Assembly: GCF_018343545.2 (NCBI RefSeq)
Contig: NZ_JAGYPE020000021.1
Span: 16,385-80,384 of the forward strand
From: Neobacillus citreus
GTDB taxonomy: Bacteria; Bacillota; Bacilli; Bacillales; Cytobacillaceae
Reading direction: 5' to 3'
DNA: 64,000 nucleotides
Each line of letters opens with the position of its first letter. Positions within the stretch are counted from its first letter, which is position 1. The position numbers and the translations under genes are program-made. The notes under the pieces are model-generated. The model was not told the DNA's origin. It did not search any database and saw only the letters and a list, made by a program, of their open reading frames with translations. Positions 5,717-14,230 of this stretch are shown one piece after another.

Positions 5717-6691
5717 GTGAAGGGTCATAAGTTAATTTACTTTACGATTTTAATCGTGTTTATTTTGGCTGCTGCTGGCTGCACAAATAATACGAAGGAA
5801 TCTAAAAAGACTGAACAGGATCAAAAAACCGCTGTACTGCCGAAGTTTGATGTTACAGCAGCAAAATCGATAAAGGTTAACCGGATCTATGGGATTGGTT
5901 ATCCTGGTAATGACAACGCTCTCTATGTAGCAGCGGGTAATGGTCTAAAGATATATAAGGAACCAAATTGGTTCGAAACGACAACGAACCGTCATCAATA
6001 TATGGGGTTTCAGGCCGTGGAAGATGGCTTTATCTCAAGTGGACATCCGCAAAAAGGGACAGGTTTAAAAAATCCGCTTGGGCTTGTTAAAAGCGATAAT
6101 AAAGGGGAGACCTTAAAAAAACTGGCCTTTTATGGAAAAGGTAACTATGTTTTCATGGCCTCAAGCTATTCAGGTAAAGGTCTTTATGTGATCAGTGATC
6201 AAGAGACGGACCAATTAAATACTGGTGTGAATTATTCTAAAGATAACGGGCAGACTTGGCAGCCTAGTAAATTCAAAGATTTCCAAGCAGATTCGCTTGG
6301 AATGATGGCTGTCCACCCGGTCAATGGAGACATTATGGCCATGTCTACACGGTCAGGCATTTATTATTCCACTGATAATGGAAACACGATGAAGCTTGTG
6401 ACGGAGCCATTTATGGTTACTGCTCTTACTTTTGCTGGAGATTCTCTTTTATTTTGTAGTGTTGAAAACGACAAAATACTTTTAAAAACTTTAGATCCTG
6501 CAACGGCCGAGCAAACGAATATTGCCATTCCATTCTTGGACTACGATAATCCGATTACCTATTTGGCAGTAAATCCAAAGAATCCAAATCAGATGGCCTT
6601 CACTACCTACAAAAATGACCTTTATGAAAGCCCAGATGGCGGGAAAACGTGGAATAATTTATTTTTAAAAGGGGAAAAAGAGCAGGAGTAG
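5717..6691 (+). CDS. Lipoprotein with Asp-box (BNR) beta-propeller repeats
   Basis: This 324-residue lipoprotein starts at GTG after CTTGGAGGA. The signal peptide is hydrophobic and ends in a lipobox, LAAAGC, with the lipidated Cys near residue 22. The mature part carries at least three Asp-box motifs, YSKDNGQTW, YSTDNGNT and ESPDGGKTW, which mark a six- or seven-bladed propeller of the sialidase/exo-alpha type. No catalytic sialidase triad is evident, so it may be a sugar-binding or sensory lipoprotein. Databases often call such Bacillus proteins glycosyl hydrolases, which the sequence alone does not prove. Confidence 0.75.
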   Translation: MKGHKLIYFTILIVFILAAAGCTNNTKESKKTEQDQKTAVLPKFDVTAAKSIKVNRIYGIGYPGNDNALYVAAGNGLKIYKEPNWFETTTNRHQYMGFQAVEDGFISSGHPQKGTGLKNPLGLVKSDNKGETLKKLAFYGKGNYVFMASSYSGKGLYVISDQETDQLNTGVNYSKDNGQTWQPSKFKDFQADSLGMMAVHPVNGDIMAMSTRSGIYYSTDNGNTMKLVTEPFMVTALTFAGDSLLFCSVENDKILLKTLDPATAEQTNIAIPFLDYDNPITYLAVNPKNPNQMAFTTYKNDLYESPDGGKTWNNLFLKGEKEQE

Positions 6692-6704
6692 CCTGCTCTT
6701 TTTT
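6676..6704 (+). terminator. Terminator of the lipoprotein gene
   Basis: AAAAGAGCAGG pairs with CCTGCTCTTTT around a 5-base loop that contains part of the stop codon, followed by a T run. Confidence 0.8.
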
Positions 6705-6761
6705 ACGGTCTAGGAAATTATAGATTAAGCATAGTGGATAATTTGTTACTAGGATAGACAC

Positions 6762-6908
6762 GTCCAGCTCCAGCGCCCTAGCGGCTAGTGTCCTTCGCTC
6801 TCCGCCCTACGATAAGTCAACATCGAATCGCTTACGCTCTTCGTGTTTCCTTTATCTCAGTTGGAGAGCTCCAGGCCATACGCCGCTGAACAGGGCGCTT
6901 GCGCTTTT
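6762..6908 (-). repeat. Interspersed repeat directly after the sigK stop codon
   Basis: Read on the minus strand, the element starts AAAAGCGCAAGCGCC four bases after the sigK stop and ends GGCGCTGGAGCTGGAC, 147 bp in all. A second element with the same ends follows the dnaK stop codon (31365-31485). The ends AGCGCC and GGCGCT can pair. I have seen this kind of end sequence repeatedly in Bacillaceae genomes; its function is not known to me. Confidence 0.7.
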
Positions 6909-6912
6909 GTTC

Positions 6913-7632
6913 TTATGAGTTTTTTTTCTTTTTTTCCTTCTCGGCCCGGTAAAATTCATGGAACATTTTCATCAGAGCCCGCTTTTCAATCCTAGATACA
7001 TAGCTTCTTGAGATGCCAAGCTCTTTGGCAATTTCGCGCTGGGTTTTTTCTTTTTGCAGATCAAGGCCAAAGCGGCCGATAATCACTTCTTTTTCCCGGC
7101 TGTCTAAAACCTCGATATATTTCTTGATTTTTTCAAGTTCCATATTCAGCTGGATCGTATCAATAACATCTTCCGATTCTGATTTCAAGACATCGATTAA
7201 GGAAATTTCATTCCCTTCTTTATCCTGGCCAATCGGGTCGTGCAGGGAAACATCTTTTTTTGTCTTCTTTAAAGCTCTTAAATGCATAAGAATTTCGTTT
7301 TCAATACAACGGGCGGCATACGTGGCCAGCTTTGTTCCTTTACCCTCTGAATAACTCTCGATGGCTTTGATTAACCCAATCGTTCCAATCGAGATTAAAT
7401 CCTCAGAATCCTCACCGGTATTTTCAAATTTTTTTACGATATGGGCAACCAGCCGCAAATTGTGTTCAATCAACATATTTCGCGCATGGGAATCCCCTTC
7501 GGCCATCAAGCGCAGGTACTTTCTTTCATCTGCAGCGGATAGGGGTTGAGGAAAGGCGTTGTTCTTTACGTAAGATACAAGAAATAAAAATTCCTTAACC
7601 AAATAGCCAAGAGCCGTTAAGATTCCAGACAT
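6913..7632 (-). CDS. sigK: RNA polymerase sporulation sigma factor SigK
   Basis: This 239-residue late mother-cell sigma factor transcribes coat and spore-maturation genes. The N-terminal 20 or so residues ([20 protein letters not shown]) are the hydrophobic pro-sequence removed by SpoIVFB. Region 2 carries [17 protein letters not shown] and [15 protein letters not shown]. Region 4 holds the helix-turn-helix [23 protein letters not shown]. The gene is continuous, so no skin-type element interrupts it as in B. subtilis. An interspersed repeat begins four bases after its stop codon. Confidence 0.95.
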   Translation of the reverse strand: MSGILTALGYLVKEFLFLVSYVKNNAFPQPLSAADERKYLRLMAEGDSHARNMLIEHNLRLVAHIVKKFENTGEDSEDLISIGTIGLIKAIESYSEGKGTKLATYAARCIENEILMHLRALKKTKKDVSLHDPIGQDKEGNEISLIDVLKSESEDVIDTIQLNMELEKIKKYIEVLDSREKEVIIGRFGLDLQKEKTQREIAKELGISRSYVSRIEKRALMKMFHEFYRAEKEKKKKNS

Positions 7633-7742
7633 TCACTTCCACCCCGTATCTTTATTGGACTTTAGCCTATTATTAATTCCTATGAAGAAAACGGGAAATT
7701 GTGTCTGTCCAGTTAATTTTATTTGAGTGCGGTAGGAAATAT

Positions 7743-7781
7743 AAAAAAAAAGACCTACTTAGTACTAAAACCAAGTAAGTC
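7743..7781 (-). terminator. Terminator of pssA
   Basis: On the minus strand, GACTTACTT pairs with AAGTAGGTC (one G-T pair), followed by a run of nine T bases. Confidence 0.75.
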
Positions 7782-7802
7782 AATTTATTAAATTCCGAAT
7801 TT

Positions 7803-8342
7803 TTAAACTTTTCTAAGCTTAAAGGTGCTAACCATAAGGAATGAAAGAATGATAATAATAAATAAGAACGTTTGTGACGGCAGGTATGGTATCGCCAAAA
7901 AGCTTAGAGTTGCCAAACAGCCAGCAGCAGTAATCGGCAGACCAGTAAAGTAGCCGTTGCTTTCGGTAATATTAAACCTAGCTAAACGAAAGGCACCGCA
8001 GCCAATATAAAATACAGTGAAAAATGAACCGGGGCCGCCGAATTCATTTAAAATTCCTTGGTATAGTAATAGTGCAGGGGCAACTCCAAATGATATAATA
8101 TCACTCATGGAATCTAATTGTTTACCTAATTCCGACTCAATATTAAATTTTCGGGCGATCATTCCATCAAATCGATCTGCCAGCGCCGCAATAAAAATGA
8201 GCAGTAAGCTTAATCGCAAATTCCCGTGCAGACCAAACACGATGGCAAATCCACCTAATGATAAATTGGCTAAAGTGATGACATTTGCAGTTTGCGATTT
8301 TAATTTCTTGATGGTTTGATCTATAACATCCAATAAAAACAT
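7803..8342 (-). CDS. pssA: CDP-diacylglycerol--serine O-phosphatidyltransferase
   Basis: This 179-residue integral membrane enzyme transfers phosphatidyl from CDP-diacylglycerol to serine, the committed step to phosphatidylethanolamine. The CDP-alcohol phosphatidyltransferase motif is complete around residues 57-79: DRFDGMIARKF, then ELGKQLDSMSD, which supplies the D-G-A-R-G-D-D pattern. About five membrane helices surround it. It is divergent from psd, the next enzyme of the pathway; in B. subtilis both are in one operon. It has its own terminator. Confidence 0.92.
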   Translation of the reverse strand: MFLLDVIDQTIKKLKSQTANVITLANLSLGGFAIVFGLHGNLRLSLLLIFIAALADRFDGMIARKFNIESELGKQLDSMSDIISFGVAPALLLYQGILNEFGGPGSFFTVFYIGCGAFRLARFNITESNGYFTGLPITAAGCLATLSFLAIPYLPSQTFLFIIIILSFLMVSTFKLRKV

Positions 8343-8473
8343 TTTTTACCTACCACTCCTTTCTTCAAGCCGAAGGAATTTATAATTTCCACAGTTTACT
8401 TTATAATATTTAATTTTAAGGGTTTTATGTCTATTCGTAAAGAGTATTTTTACACTATTTGGGGGTAATACCA

Positions 8474-9256
8474 GTGATACAGTCCTTTTACCGATTATTT
8501 ATTGAATTAACGAATGGAAGGTGGACATCAAGCTTCTTAAAAAGATTTGCCAGGTCCCGTGCGAGCCGCGTCATTGTCCCTTCCTTTGCAAGAGTTTATC
8601 ATCTCAATTTAGGAGAGATGGAGAAGGAACTGCACGAGTTCCCTACCCTGCATGATCTATTTGTCAGAAGACTGAAGAAGGATGCACGGAAAATTGATGA
8701 AGCAACCGATTCTGTGGTGAGTCCGGTTGATGCAGTCATTGAAGATGTTGGGAAAATCAATCAGAATAGTGAGATTCTTGTAAAAGGAAAAACGTATTCT
8801 ATCGAAGAAATGCTGGGGGACGCAGGAGCTTTGCCAAAATATTTAAATGGTACATATATGATTCTATACTTAAGCCCAAGTCACTACCACCGGATTCACA
8901 GCCCAGTAAGCGGTACGGTTACTAAGCAATGGAAGCTTGGTTCAAAATCCTATCCTGTTAATAAGCTCGGGCTAAAATACGGAGTTCGTACACTTGCCAA
9001 AAACTACCGTATCATTACAGAAGTTCAAACAGAGTTTGGGCATGTGGCGATCGTGAAGGTTGGGGCTATGTTTGTCAATTCTATTGAAACCATTCATGAG
9101 GGTTCAGATTTAACAAAAGGCAGTGAGATGGCTTATTTTACCTTTGGGTCAACAGTGGTGTTGCTGTTTGAACATAACATCTTCGAGCCTGCTGCGGATC
9201 TAGAAACTCCTAAAGAAATTAAAGTCGGCGAAAAAATTGGTATCCTATTAAAATAA
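8474..9256 (+). CDS. psd: Phosphatidylserine decarboxylase proenzyme
   Basis: This enzyme decarboxylates phosphatidylserine to phosphatidylethanolamine at the membrane. The pyruvoyl cofactor forms by self-cleavage between Gly and Ser in the FTFGSTVVLLFE motif, about residues 225-226. SHYHRIHSP carries the conserved His residues. I place the start at GTG 8474, because GGGGGT (8461-8466) is correctly spaced for it; an in-frame TTG at 8459 has no ribosome-binding site. The product is 260 residues, usual for the short Bacillus form. Confidence 0.93.
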   Translation: MIQSFYRLFIELTNGRWTSSFLKRFARSRASRVIVPSFARVYHLNLGEMEKELHEFPTLHDLFVRRLKKDARKIDEATDSVVSPVDAVIEDVGKINQNSEILVKGKTYSIEEMLGDAGALPKYLNGTYMILYLSPSHYHRIHSPVSGTVTKQWKLGSKSYPVNKLGLKYGVRTLAKNYRIITEVQTEFGHVAIVKVGAMFVNSIETIHEGSDLTKGSEMAYFTFGSTVVLLFEHNIFEPAADLETPKEIKVGEKIGILLK

Positions 9257-9261
9257 AAATG

Positions 9262-9288
9262 AGGCGCGCAAAAATAGCGCCTGCTTTT
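9262..9288 (+). terminator. Terminator of psd
   Basis: AGGCGC pairs with GCGCCT around an A-rich loop, followed by GCTTTT. A second small hairpin (GCCC / GGGC) lies just downstream towards sda. Confidence 0.55.
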
Positions 9289-9320
9289 GGGCAAAAAGAA
9301 AAGCCCATTTGGGCAGTTAA

Positions 9321-9461
9321 TTATGATGATTTTTTTATTTTATAAGAAAGGGACCGACGGCGAATTTCGGACTCAATAAGGTTAATAAATTCGCTGCTTA
9401 GGTTTAATTCTCTTGCTTTAAAGTAAGATTCAATCAGTAATTCATCGGAAAGTTTACGCAT
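9321..9461 (-). CDS. sda: Sporulation checkpoint kinase inhibitor Sda
   Basis: This 46-residue helical-hairpin protein inhibits the sporulation kinases KinA and KinB when replication is perturbed. The sequence [20 protein letters not shown], then [14 protein letters not shown], is the Sda family signature. A longer frame extends upstream to 9518, but the internal ATG at 9461 has a strong GGAGGTGG ribosome-binding site and matches the known protein's start. Upstream are three DnaA boxes and a LexA-type palindrome, consistent with the known DnaA control of sda in B. subtilis. Confidence 0.93.
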   Translation of the reverse strand: MRKLSDELLIESYFKARELNLSSEFINLIESEIRRRSLSYKIKKSS

Positions 9462-9568
9462 GTCTGATTCCACCTCCGGTTTATAAATTGATGGTTCTAT
9501 TTTAGTAAAAGGGAACATAATATAGTAAGTTCAGATGGTGTACCCTAAATCTACCAAATTTATTCCTG

Positions 9569-9584
9569 TAGAACAATCGTTCTA
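9569..9584. promoter_or_regulatory. LexA-type box (GAAC-N4-GTTC) upstream of sda
   Basis: TAGAAC AATC GTTCTA has the core GAAC-N4-GTTC of the Gram-positive SOS box, although the flanking C/G of the full consensus is A/T here. It lies about 110 bp upstream of the sda start and beside DnaA boxes. Confidence 0.5.
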
Positions 9585-9585
9585 A

Positions 9586-9684
9586 TTATCCACAGGATAA
9601 GGTGGATAACTTGTGATTAGCTTGTTTATAAAGCGATGAAAAGTGTATGATTCAATGGGTATAATGTTAATAACGTTATCCACA
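9586..9684. promoter_or_regulatory. Cluster of three DnaA boxes upstream of sda
   Basis: TTATCCACA occurs at 9586-9594 and 9676-9684 as perfect copies. An inverted copy with one mismatch (complement TTATCCACC) lies at 9601-9609. In B. subtilis DnaA bound near sda stimulates its transcription, coupling the Sda checkpoint to replication initiation. Confidence 0.8.
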
Positions 9685-9949
9685 GGTGTAGGGAAAGTAG
9701 ATGTTTGTCGAAAAATATTTTTATTTTTTTATGAAACTGCCTTTTTCTTCATAAATCTGATATGATTCTGCCTATTTTGCATACATACATATCATGTATT
9801 GTCGGGATTTGAAGAACAATAAGATTAAGAATAAAATGGTTTTGCTTTTTCTTTTGAAACCAAAGTTAAAATTAGTTATGATGGTACAAGAATAGGGAAA
9901 TCCTTGGCTTCATCACCAAAGATTAGTAATTTAATGAGGTGTACGCTTA
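9685..9949. other. AT-rich gene-free stretch upstream of yqeG
   Basis: Together with 9519-9684 this forms a 430-bp gap between sda and yqeG. Beyond the DnaA and LexA-type boxes it is very AT-rich. It contains CATACATACATATCATG (about 9779-9795). I see no open frame, terminator or confident promoter in this part. Confidence 0.4.
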
Positions 9950-10465
9950 GTGCTAAAACAATTTTTACCTGATGAACACGTGAAGAGCATTCTTGAGATA
10001 TCTCCGGAACAATTAAAATCAAGAGGCATAAAGGGAATTATTACTGATTTGGATAACACATTGGTGGAATGGGACCGTCCAAACGCAACTCCCGCTTTAA
10101 TTAAATGGTTTGAGGAATTAAAAAAGCAAAATATTCTAGTTACAATTGTTTCAAACAATAACAAAGAACGGGTAGGAGCCTTTGCAGATCCTCTCGATAT
10201 TCCGTTTATTTTTCAAGCCCGAAAGCCGCTTGCAAAGGCTTTTAAGAAAGCAATTACACAAATGGGCATAAAAAAGGAAGAGGCTGTCGTGATTGGCGAT
10301 CAGCTGTTAACCGATGTGCTTGGTGGAAACCGCAGCGGCTTTCATACCATTTTGGTGGTGCCTGTTGCCCAGACAGACGGCTTTTTCACAAAATTTAACC
10401 GTTTTGCAGAACGGCGGATTTTAAATTGGTTTCGAAAAAAAGGAATGGTTTCATGGGAGGATTAA
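9950..10465 (+). CDS. yqeG: YqeG family HAD-superfamily phosphatase
   Basis: This is a 171-residue HAD IIIA-type phosphatase. The nucleophile motif is ITDLDNTLVEWD (residues 28-39), motif II is TIVSNNNKERV, and the Lys and distal acids lie in RKPLAKAF and VIGDQLLTDVLGG. The substrate is unknown. The GTG start has an AATGAGGTG ribosome-binding site. It opens the nine-gene yqeG-yqeH-aroE-yhbY-nadD-yqeK-rsfS-yqeM run, with only 3 bp before yqeH. Confidence 0.92.
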   Translation: MLKQFLPDEHVKSILEISPEQLKSRGIKGIITDLDNTLVEWDRPNATPALIKWFEELKKQNILVTIVSNNNKERVGAFADPLDIPFIFQARKPLAKAFKKAITQMGIKKEEAVVIGDQLLTDVLGGNRSGFHTILVVPVAQTDGFFTKFNRFAERRILNWFRKKGMVSWED

Positions 10466-10468
10466 TTA

Positions 10469-11575
10469 GTGAGTGACCTACAACATATATGCATAGGCTG
10501 CGGAGTAAAGGTTCAGACAGAAGACCCTGAGAAAATTGGTTATGCTCCCGCTTCCGCATTGGAAAAAGAAACAATTATTTGTCAAAGATGCTTTCGTCTC
10601 AAGCATTATAATGAAGTACAGGATGTCAGCTTAACAGATGACGATTTTTTAAAAATACTAAATGGAATCGGCAAAACCGATGCGTTGGTTGTCATGATAG
10701 TCGATATTTTCGACTTTAACGGCAGTTGGCTTCCTGGGCTCCACCGGTTTGTCGGGGGCAATAAAGTGATCCTCGTTGGCAACAAGGTCGATCTGCTGCC
10801 GAAATCAGTTAAACATAATAAGTTGATTCATTGGATGAAGCAGGAAGCACGGGAGCTAGGGTTGCGTCCTGAGGAGGTATTTTTGGTCAGTGCGGCAAAG
10901 GGCTGGACGATGAAAGAAACAGCCGCTGCCATAGATGAATACCGCGATGGAAAGGACGTCTATGTAGTCGGCTGTACGAATGTTGGAAAATCTACCTTTA
11001 TCAATCGGATTATAAAAGAGGTGACCGGCGAAGGGGATATCATTACGACCTCTCACTTTCCTGGCACGACGTTAGATATTATCCAAATTCCGCTTGATGA
11101 CGGAAAATCACTAGTGGATACACCGGGAATTATCAATCACCATCAAATGGCGCATTTTGTTGATAAAAGGGATTTAAAAGTGATTACGCCTAAAAGAGAA
11201 ATCAAGCCGATGGTTTTTCAATTGAATGAGGGGCAGACATTATTCTTTGGCGGGCTGGCCCGGTTTGATTACGTAAGCGGAGGCAGAAGATCTTTTGTTT
11301 GTTATCTTTCCAACGATTTAAACATCCATCGGACAAAAGTCGAAAATGCCGATGAGCTTTATGAAAAACATGTTGGGGAAATGCTGACCCCTCCTCGGCA
11401 AGAGCATCTGGAAACATTTCCGGAGCTTGTCAAACAAGAGTTTTTCATTAAGGAAGCCAAGACAGATATTGTTTTTTCAGGTCTTGGCTGGGTGACTGTC
11501 AATGAACCAGGAGCTAAGGTAATCGCCTATGTTCCCAAAGGTGTTCAAGCATTATTACGAAAATCATTAATATAA
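10469..11575 (+). CDS. yqeH: Ribosome biogenesis GTPase YqeH
   Basis: This 368-residue circularly permuted GTPase is needed for 30S subunit assembly. An N-terminal zinc finger (CIGCG, CQRC) precedes GTPase motifs in permuted order: NKVD (G4), SAAKG (G5), CTNVGKSTF (G1), then DTPG (G3). The C-terminal domain resembles the RNA- or peptide-binding TRAP-like part of the family. The GTG start follows GGAGGATTAATTA at the end of yqeG. Length and architecture are standard. Confidence 0.95.
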   Translation: MSDLQHICIGCGVKVQTEDPEKIGYAPASALEKETIICQRCFRLKHYNEVQDVSLTDDDFLKILNGIGKTDALVVMIVDIFDFNGSWLPGLHRFVGGNKVILVGNKVDLLPKSVKHNKLIHWMKQEARELGLRPEEVFLVSAAKGWTMKETAAAIDEYRDGKDVYVVGCTNVGKSTFINRIIKEVTGEGDIITTSHFPGTTLDIIQIPLDDGKSLVDTPGIINHHQMAHFVDKRDLKVITPKREIKPMVFQLNEGQTLFFGGLARFDYVSGGRRSFVCYLSNDLNIHRTKVENADELYEKHVGEMLTPPRQEHLETFPELVKQEFFIKEAKTDIVFSGLGWVTVNEPGAKVIAYVPKGVQALLRKSLI

Positions 11576-11602
11576 AAAGTGAAACTGGGTGGGGAGAAAT
11601 AC

Positions 11603-12433
11603 GTGAAAAAGCTATATGCGGTTATTGGATATCCAATCGGGCACTCCATGTCCCCGGTGATGCACAATGATTTATTTTCTTTTTATCAAATCGATGGCCA
11701 TTATCTCCCTTTTCAAGTGGCGCCGGAGAACCTCGAGGATGCTGTGAAAGGCTTAAAAGCAATTGGGGTTGGTGGATTTAATGTAACTATTCCTCATAAA
11801 AGCAGAATCATCCCTTATCTTGATGGGGTAGACGAACTGGCGAATGCAATTGGTGCGGTAAATACCGTCGTTAACGAAGACGGCCGTTTGATTGGTTATA
11901 ATACAGACGGATCTGGATTTCTAACGGGATTGGAAAACCAATTTGCTTCTATTGAAGGAAAAAAGATTCTTGTGATTGGAGCGGGCGGTGCGACCAGAGG
12001 TATTTATTTTACTTTGGCAAAGGAAAAACCCGCTAAGATTGACATTGCCAACCGGACCGTGGAGAAAGCTTGGAGTCTCATTAATGATTGTCCGTATCCC
12101 AATTCATCAGCTGCCTTTTCTTTGGAGGAAGCGGAACAGGTACTGGAAGATTACGACTTAATTATCCAGACAACCATGATTGGGATGGCGCCGAAAGTTT
12201 CTGAACAGCCGATTAAACTCGACAACTTAAAGAAACAGGCAATTGTTTGTGATATTGTTTACAATCCGCTGAAAACAAAATTTTTACAAGATGCGGAACA
12301 AAAAGGTGCACAAATTCAAAATGGGATTGATATGTTTGTTTTTCAAGGGGCTCTTGCTTTTGAAAAATGGACAGGGACTTTCCCGGATGCAGAACGAATG
12401 AGAGCAATTGTGCTCAAACAACTCGGAGGTTAA
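11603..12433 (+). CDS. aroE: Shikimate dehydrogenase
   Basis: This enzyme reduces 3-dehydroshikimate to shikimate with NADPH in aromatic amino-acid synthesis. It shows GYPIGHSMSPVMHN (substrate serines), NVTIPHK with the catalytic Lys, TDGSGF, the nucleotide-binding VIGAGGATRGI, and a C-terminal GIDMFVFQGALAFEKWTG. The start is taken as GTG 11603, preceded by GGTGGGGAG. An in-frame GTG at 11579 is possible but would add eight unconserved residues. The product is 276 residues. It is co-transcribed with ribosome-assembly genes, as in B. subtilis. Confidence 0.94.
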   Translation: MKKLYAVIGYPIGHSMSPVMHNDLFSFYQIDGHYLPFQVAPENLEDAVKGLKAIGVGGFNVTIPHKSRIIPYLDGVDELANAIGAVNTVVNEDGRLIGYNTDGSGFLTGLENQFASIEGKKILVIGAGGATRGIYFTLAKEKPAKIDIANRTVEKAWSLINDCPYPNSSAAFSLEEAEQVLEDYDLIIQTTMIGMAPKVSEQPIKLDNLKKQAIVCDIVYNPLKTKFLQDAEQKGAQIQNGIDMFVFQGALAFEKWTGTFPDAERMRAIVLKQLGG

Positions 12434-12436
12434 TAC

Positions 12437-12727
12437 ATGTTAACAGGAAAACAGAAACGATTTTTACGTTCAAAGGCCCATCATTTAGATCCGATTTTTC
12501 AAGTTGGAAAGGGCGGCGTAAATGAGAACATGGTGAAGCAAATTGCTGATGCTCTTGAGGCAAGGGAACTCTTTAAAGTAAGTGTCCTACAAAACTGCGA
12601 CGAAGATAAAAATGTGGTTGCCCAGCAGCTTGCTGATGGGGCAGGGGCAGAATTAGTACAGATTATCGGAAATACGATCGTCCTTTATAAGGAATCGGTT
12701 GAAAATAAACAAATTACTCTTCCCTAA
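12437..12727 (+). CDS. yhbY: Ribosome assembly RNA-binding protein YhbY
   Basis: This is a 96-residue CRM-domain protein (YqeI in B. subtilis) that binds the pre-50S ribosome. It starts MLTGKQKRFLRSKAHHLDP and carries the conserved GKGGVNENM loop that binds RNA, followed by an alpha/beta fold. It lies 3 bp after aroE and 20 bp before nadD, inside the yqeG operon. Length is normal. Confidence 0.93.
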   Translation: MLTGKQKRFLRSKAHHLDPIFQVGKGGVNENMVKQIADALEARELFKVSVLQNCDEDKNVVAQQLADGAGAELVQIIGNTIVLYKESVENKQITLP

Positions 12728-12747
12728 AGTAAAGGTGGGGTTGTATT

Positions 12748-13314
12748 ATGAAGGTTGGAATTTTGGGCGGAACGTTTGATCCACCACATTTCGGACATCT
12801 TTTGATTGCTAATGAGGTTTTAGCCGCTCTTTCGCTTGATGAAATTTGGCTCATGCCGAATCGAGAGCCTCCGCATAAGAAAAAATCGGAATCGATTTCG
12901 AACAATGACAGGCTTCAGATGCTGGATTTGGCCATTGAAGGGAATCAGGCATTCAAAATTCAGCCAATCGAACTTGACAGGGAGGGGCCATCTTATACCC
13001 TTGATACGATGAAGGTCCTTAATGAAACCTATCCCGGGCATCAATTTCATTTCATAATTGGTGCGGACATGATTGAATATTTGCCTAAATGGCATAAAAT
13101 TGATGAACTGGTTAAGCTTGTCCAATTTGTCGGCGTACAAAGACCTTCCTACAGCCATCTTACAGAGTATCCTATTCTGTACGTTGATGTACCGGCGATA
13201 GAGGTATCTTCAAGTATGATTAGAGAAAGATTTAAAAACGGAAAAACTGCGCGTTATTTAATGCCTGATTCCATCATCCACTATATTGAGGAGAACCATT
13301 TATATGGAACGTGA
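12748..13314 (+). CDS. nadD: Nicotinate-nucleotide adenylyltransferase
   Basis: This 188-residue enzyme transfers AMP from ATP to nicotinate mononucleotide in NAD synthesis. It has the nucleotidyltransferase signature [13 protein letters not shown] (residues 6-18), the specificity residues around [23 protein letters not shown], and the C-terminal ATP-binding [10 protein letters not shown]. It overlaps yqeK by 11 bp, which suggests translational coupling. Confidence 0.96.
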   Translation: MKVGILGGTFDPPHFGHLLIANEVLAALSLDEIWLMPNREPPHKKKSESISNNDRLQMLDLAIEGNQAFKIQPIELDREGPSYTLDTMKVLNETYPGHQFHFIIGADMIEYLPKWHKIDELVKLVQFVGVQRPSYSHLTEYPILYVDVPAIEVSSSMIRERFKNGKTARYLMPDSIIHYIEENHLYGT

Positions 13315-13873
13315 TGTAGCATTAAAGCTTGTAAAGGAACAATTAACGGAGCATCGCTACCAGCATACCTTAGGCGTAATGGAAACAGCCATTGCGTTAG
13401 CTAGAAGGTATGGGGCAGATGAAAAAAAGGCCGAAACGGCTGCTATTTTTCATGATTATGCCAAATTCCGCCCAAAAGAGGAAATGAAGGAAATTATTAG
13501 GACCCAGGGGTTTTCTCAGGATCTACTCAGGTTTAATGCTGAACTTTGGCATGCTCCTGCCGGCACCTATCTTGTTGAGAAGGAAGCAGGGATTAAAGAC
13601 AGAGAAATTCTCGATGCTATCCGTTACCATACATCAGGAAGGCCGGGGATGAGCCTGCTTGAAAAAATTATCTATTTAGCGGATTATATTGAACCAGGCA
13701 GACACTTTCCGGGTGTTGAGGAAGTACGGGAAATGGCAAACGAGAATTTAGATAAAGCATTGATCCAATCAGTCAAAAATACGATATTATTTTTAATGAA
13801 AAAAAATCAGACTGTCTATCCAGAAACGTTTCATACGTATAATGATTTAATCCAAAATGGAAGGGTTGAGTAA
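13304..13873 (+). CDS. yqeK: HD-domain diadenosine tetraphosphatase YqeK
   Basis: This 189-residue HD-domain hydrolase acts on Ap4A in characterised relatives, giving two ADP. Metal-binding residues are visible in [10 protein letters not shown], the HD pair [15 protein letters not shown] and IRYHTSG. I chose ATG 13304 because GAGGAGAACC lies just before it, inside the end of nadD; a TTG/ATG six codons upstream lacks such a site. It abuts rsfS directly. Confidence 0.92.
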   Translation: MERDVALKLVKEQLTEHRYQHTLGVMETAIALARRYGADEKKAETAAIFHDYAKFRPKEEMKEIIRTQGFSQDLLRFNAELWHAPAGTYLVEKEAGIKDREILDAIRYHTSGRPGMSLLEKIIYLADYIEPGRHFPGVEEVREMANENLDKALIQSVKNTILFLMKKNQTVYPETFHTYNDLIQNGRVE

Positions 13874-14230
13874 ATGGACAATCAAGAACTACTTCAATTG
13901 ACAGTTAAAGCAGCGGATGATAAAAGGGCTGAAAACATTCTTGCACTAAACATGAAGGGAATTTCGCTAATTGCCGATTACTTTATGATTTGTCATGGAA
14001 ATTCCGATAAGCAGGTTCAGGCAATCGCAAGAGAAATTAGGGAAAAAGCCAATGAAAACGGGCTTGATGTGAAGAGAATGGAAGGTTTTGATGAAGCGCG
14101 GTGGGTGTTAATCGATTTGGGGGACGTTGTTGCCCATGTCTTCCATCGTGACGAAAGAAGCTATTATAATTTGGAGCGCTTGTGGGGAGATGCCCCGCGG
14201 GTTGACGTCTTGAGTGAATTAAATTCATGA
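13874..14230 (+). CDS. rsfS: Ribosomal silencing factor RsfS
   Basis: This 118-residue protein (YqeL) binds L14 on the 50S subunit and blocks subunit joining in starvation. Conserved stretches are ISLIADYFMICHGNSDKQV, EGFDEARWVLIDLGDVVAHVF and FHRDERSYYNLERLWGDA; the longest runs span residues 28-47 and 73-108. It ends in an ATGA overlap with yqeM. Confidence 0.95.
   Translation: MDNQELLQLTVKAADDKRAENILALNMKGISLIADYFMICHGNSDKQVQAIAREIREKANENGLDVKRMEGFDEARWVLIDLGDVVAHVFHRDERSYYNLERLWGDAPRVDVLSELNS

Noticed and set aside
6913..7632. Interruption of sigK by a skin-like prophage
   Set aside because: The sigma-K frame is continuous from pro-sequence to region 4, so no excision element is present.
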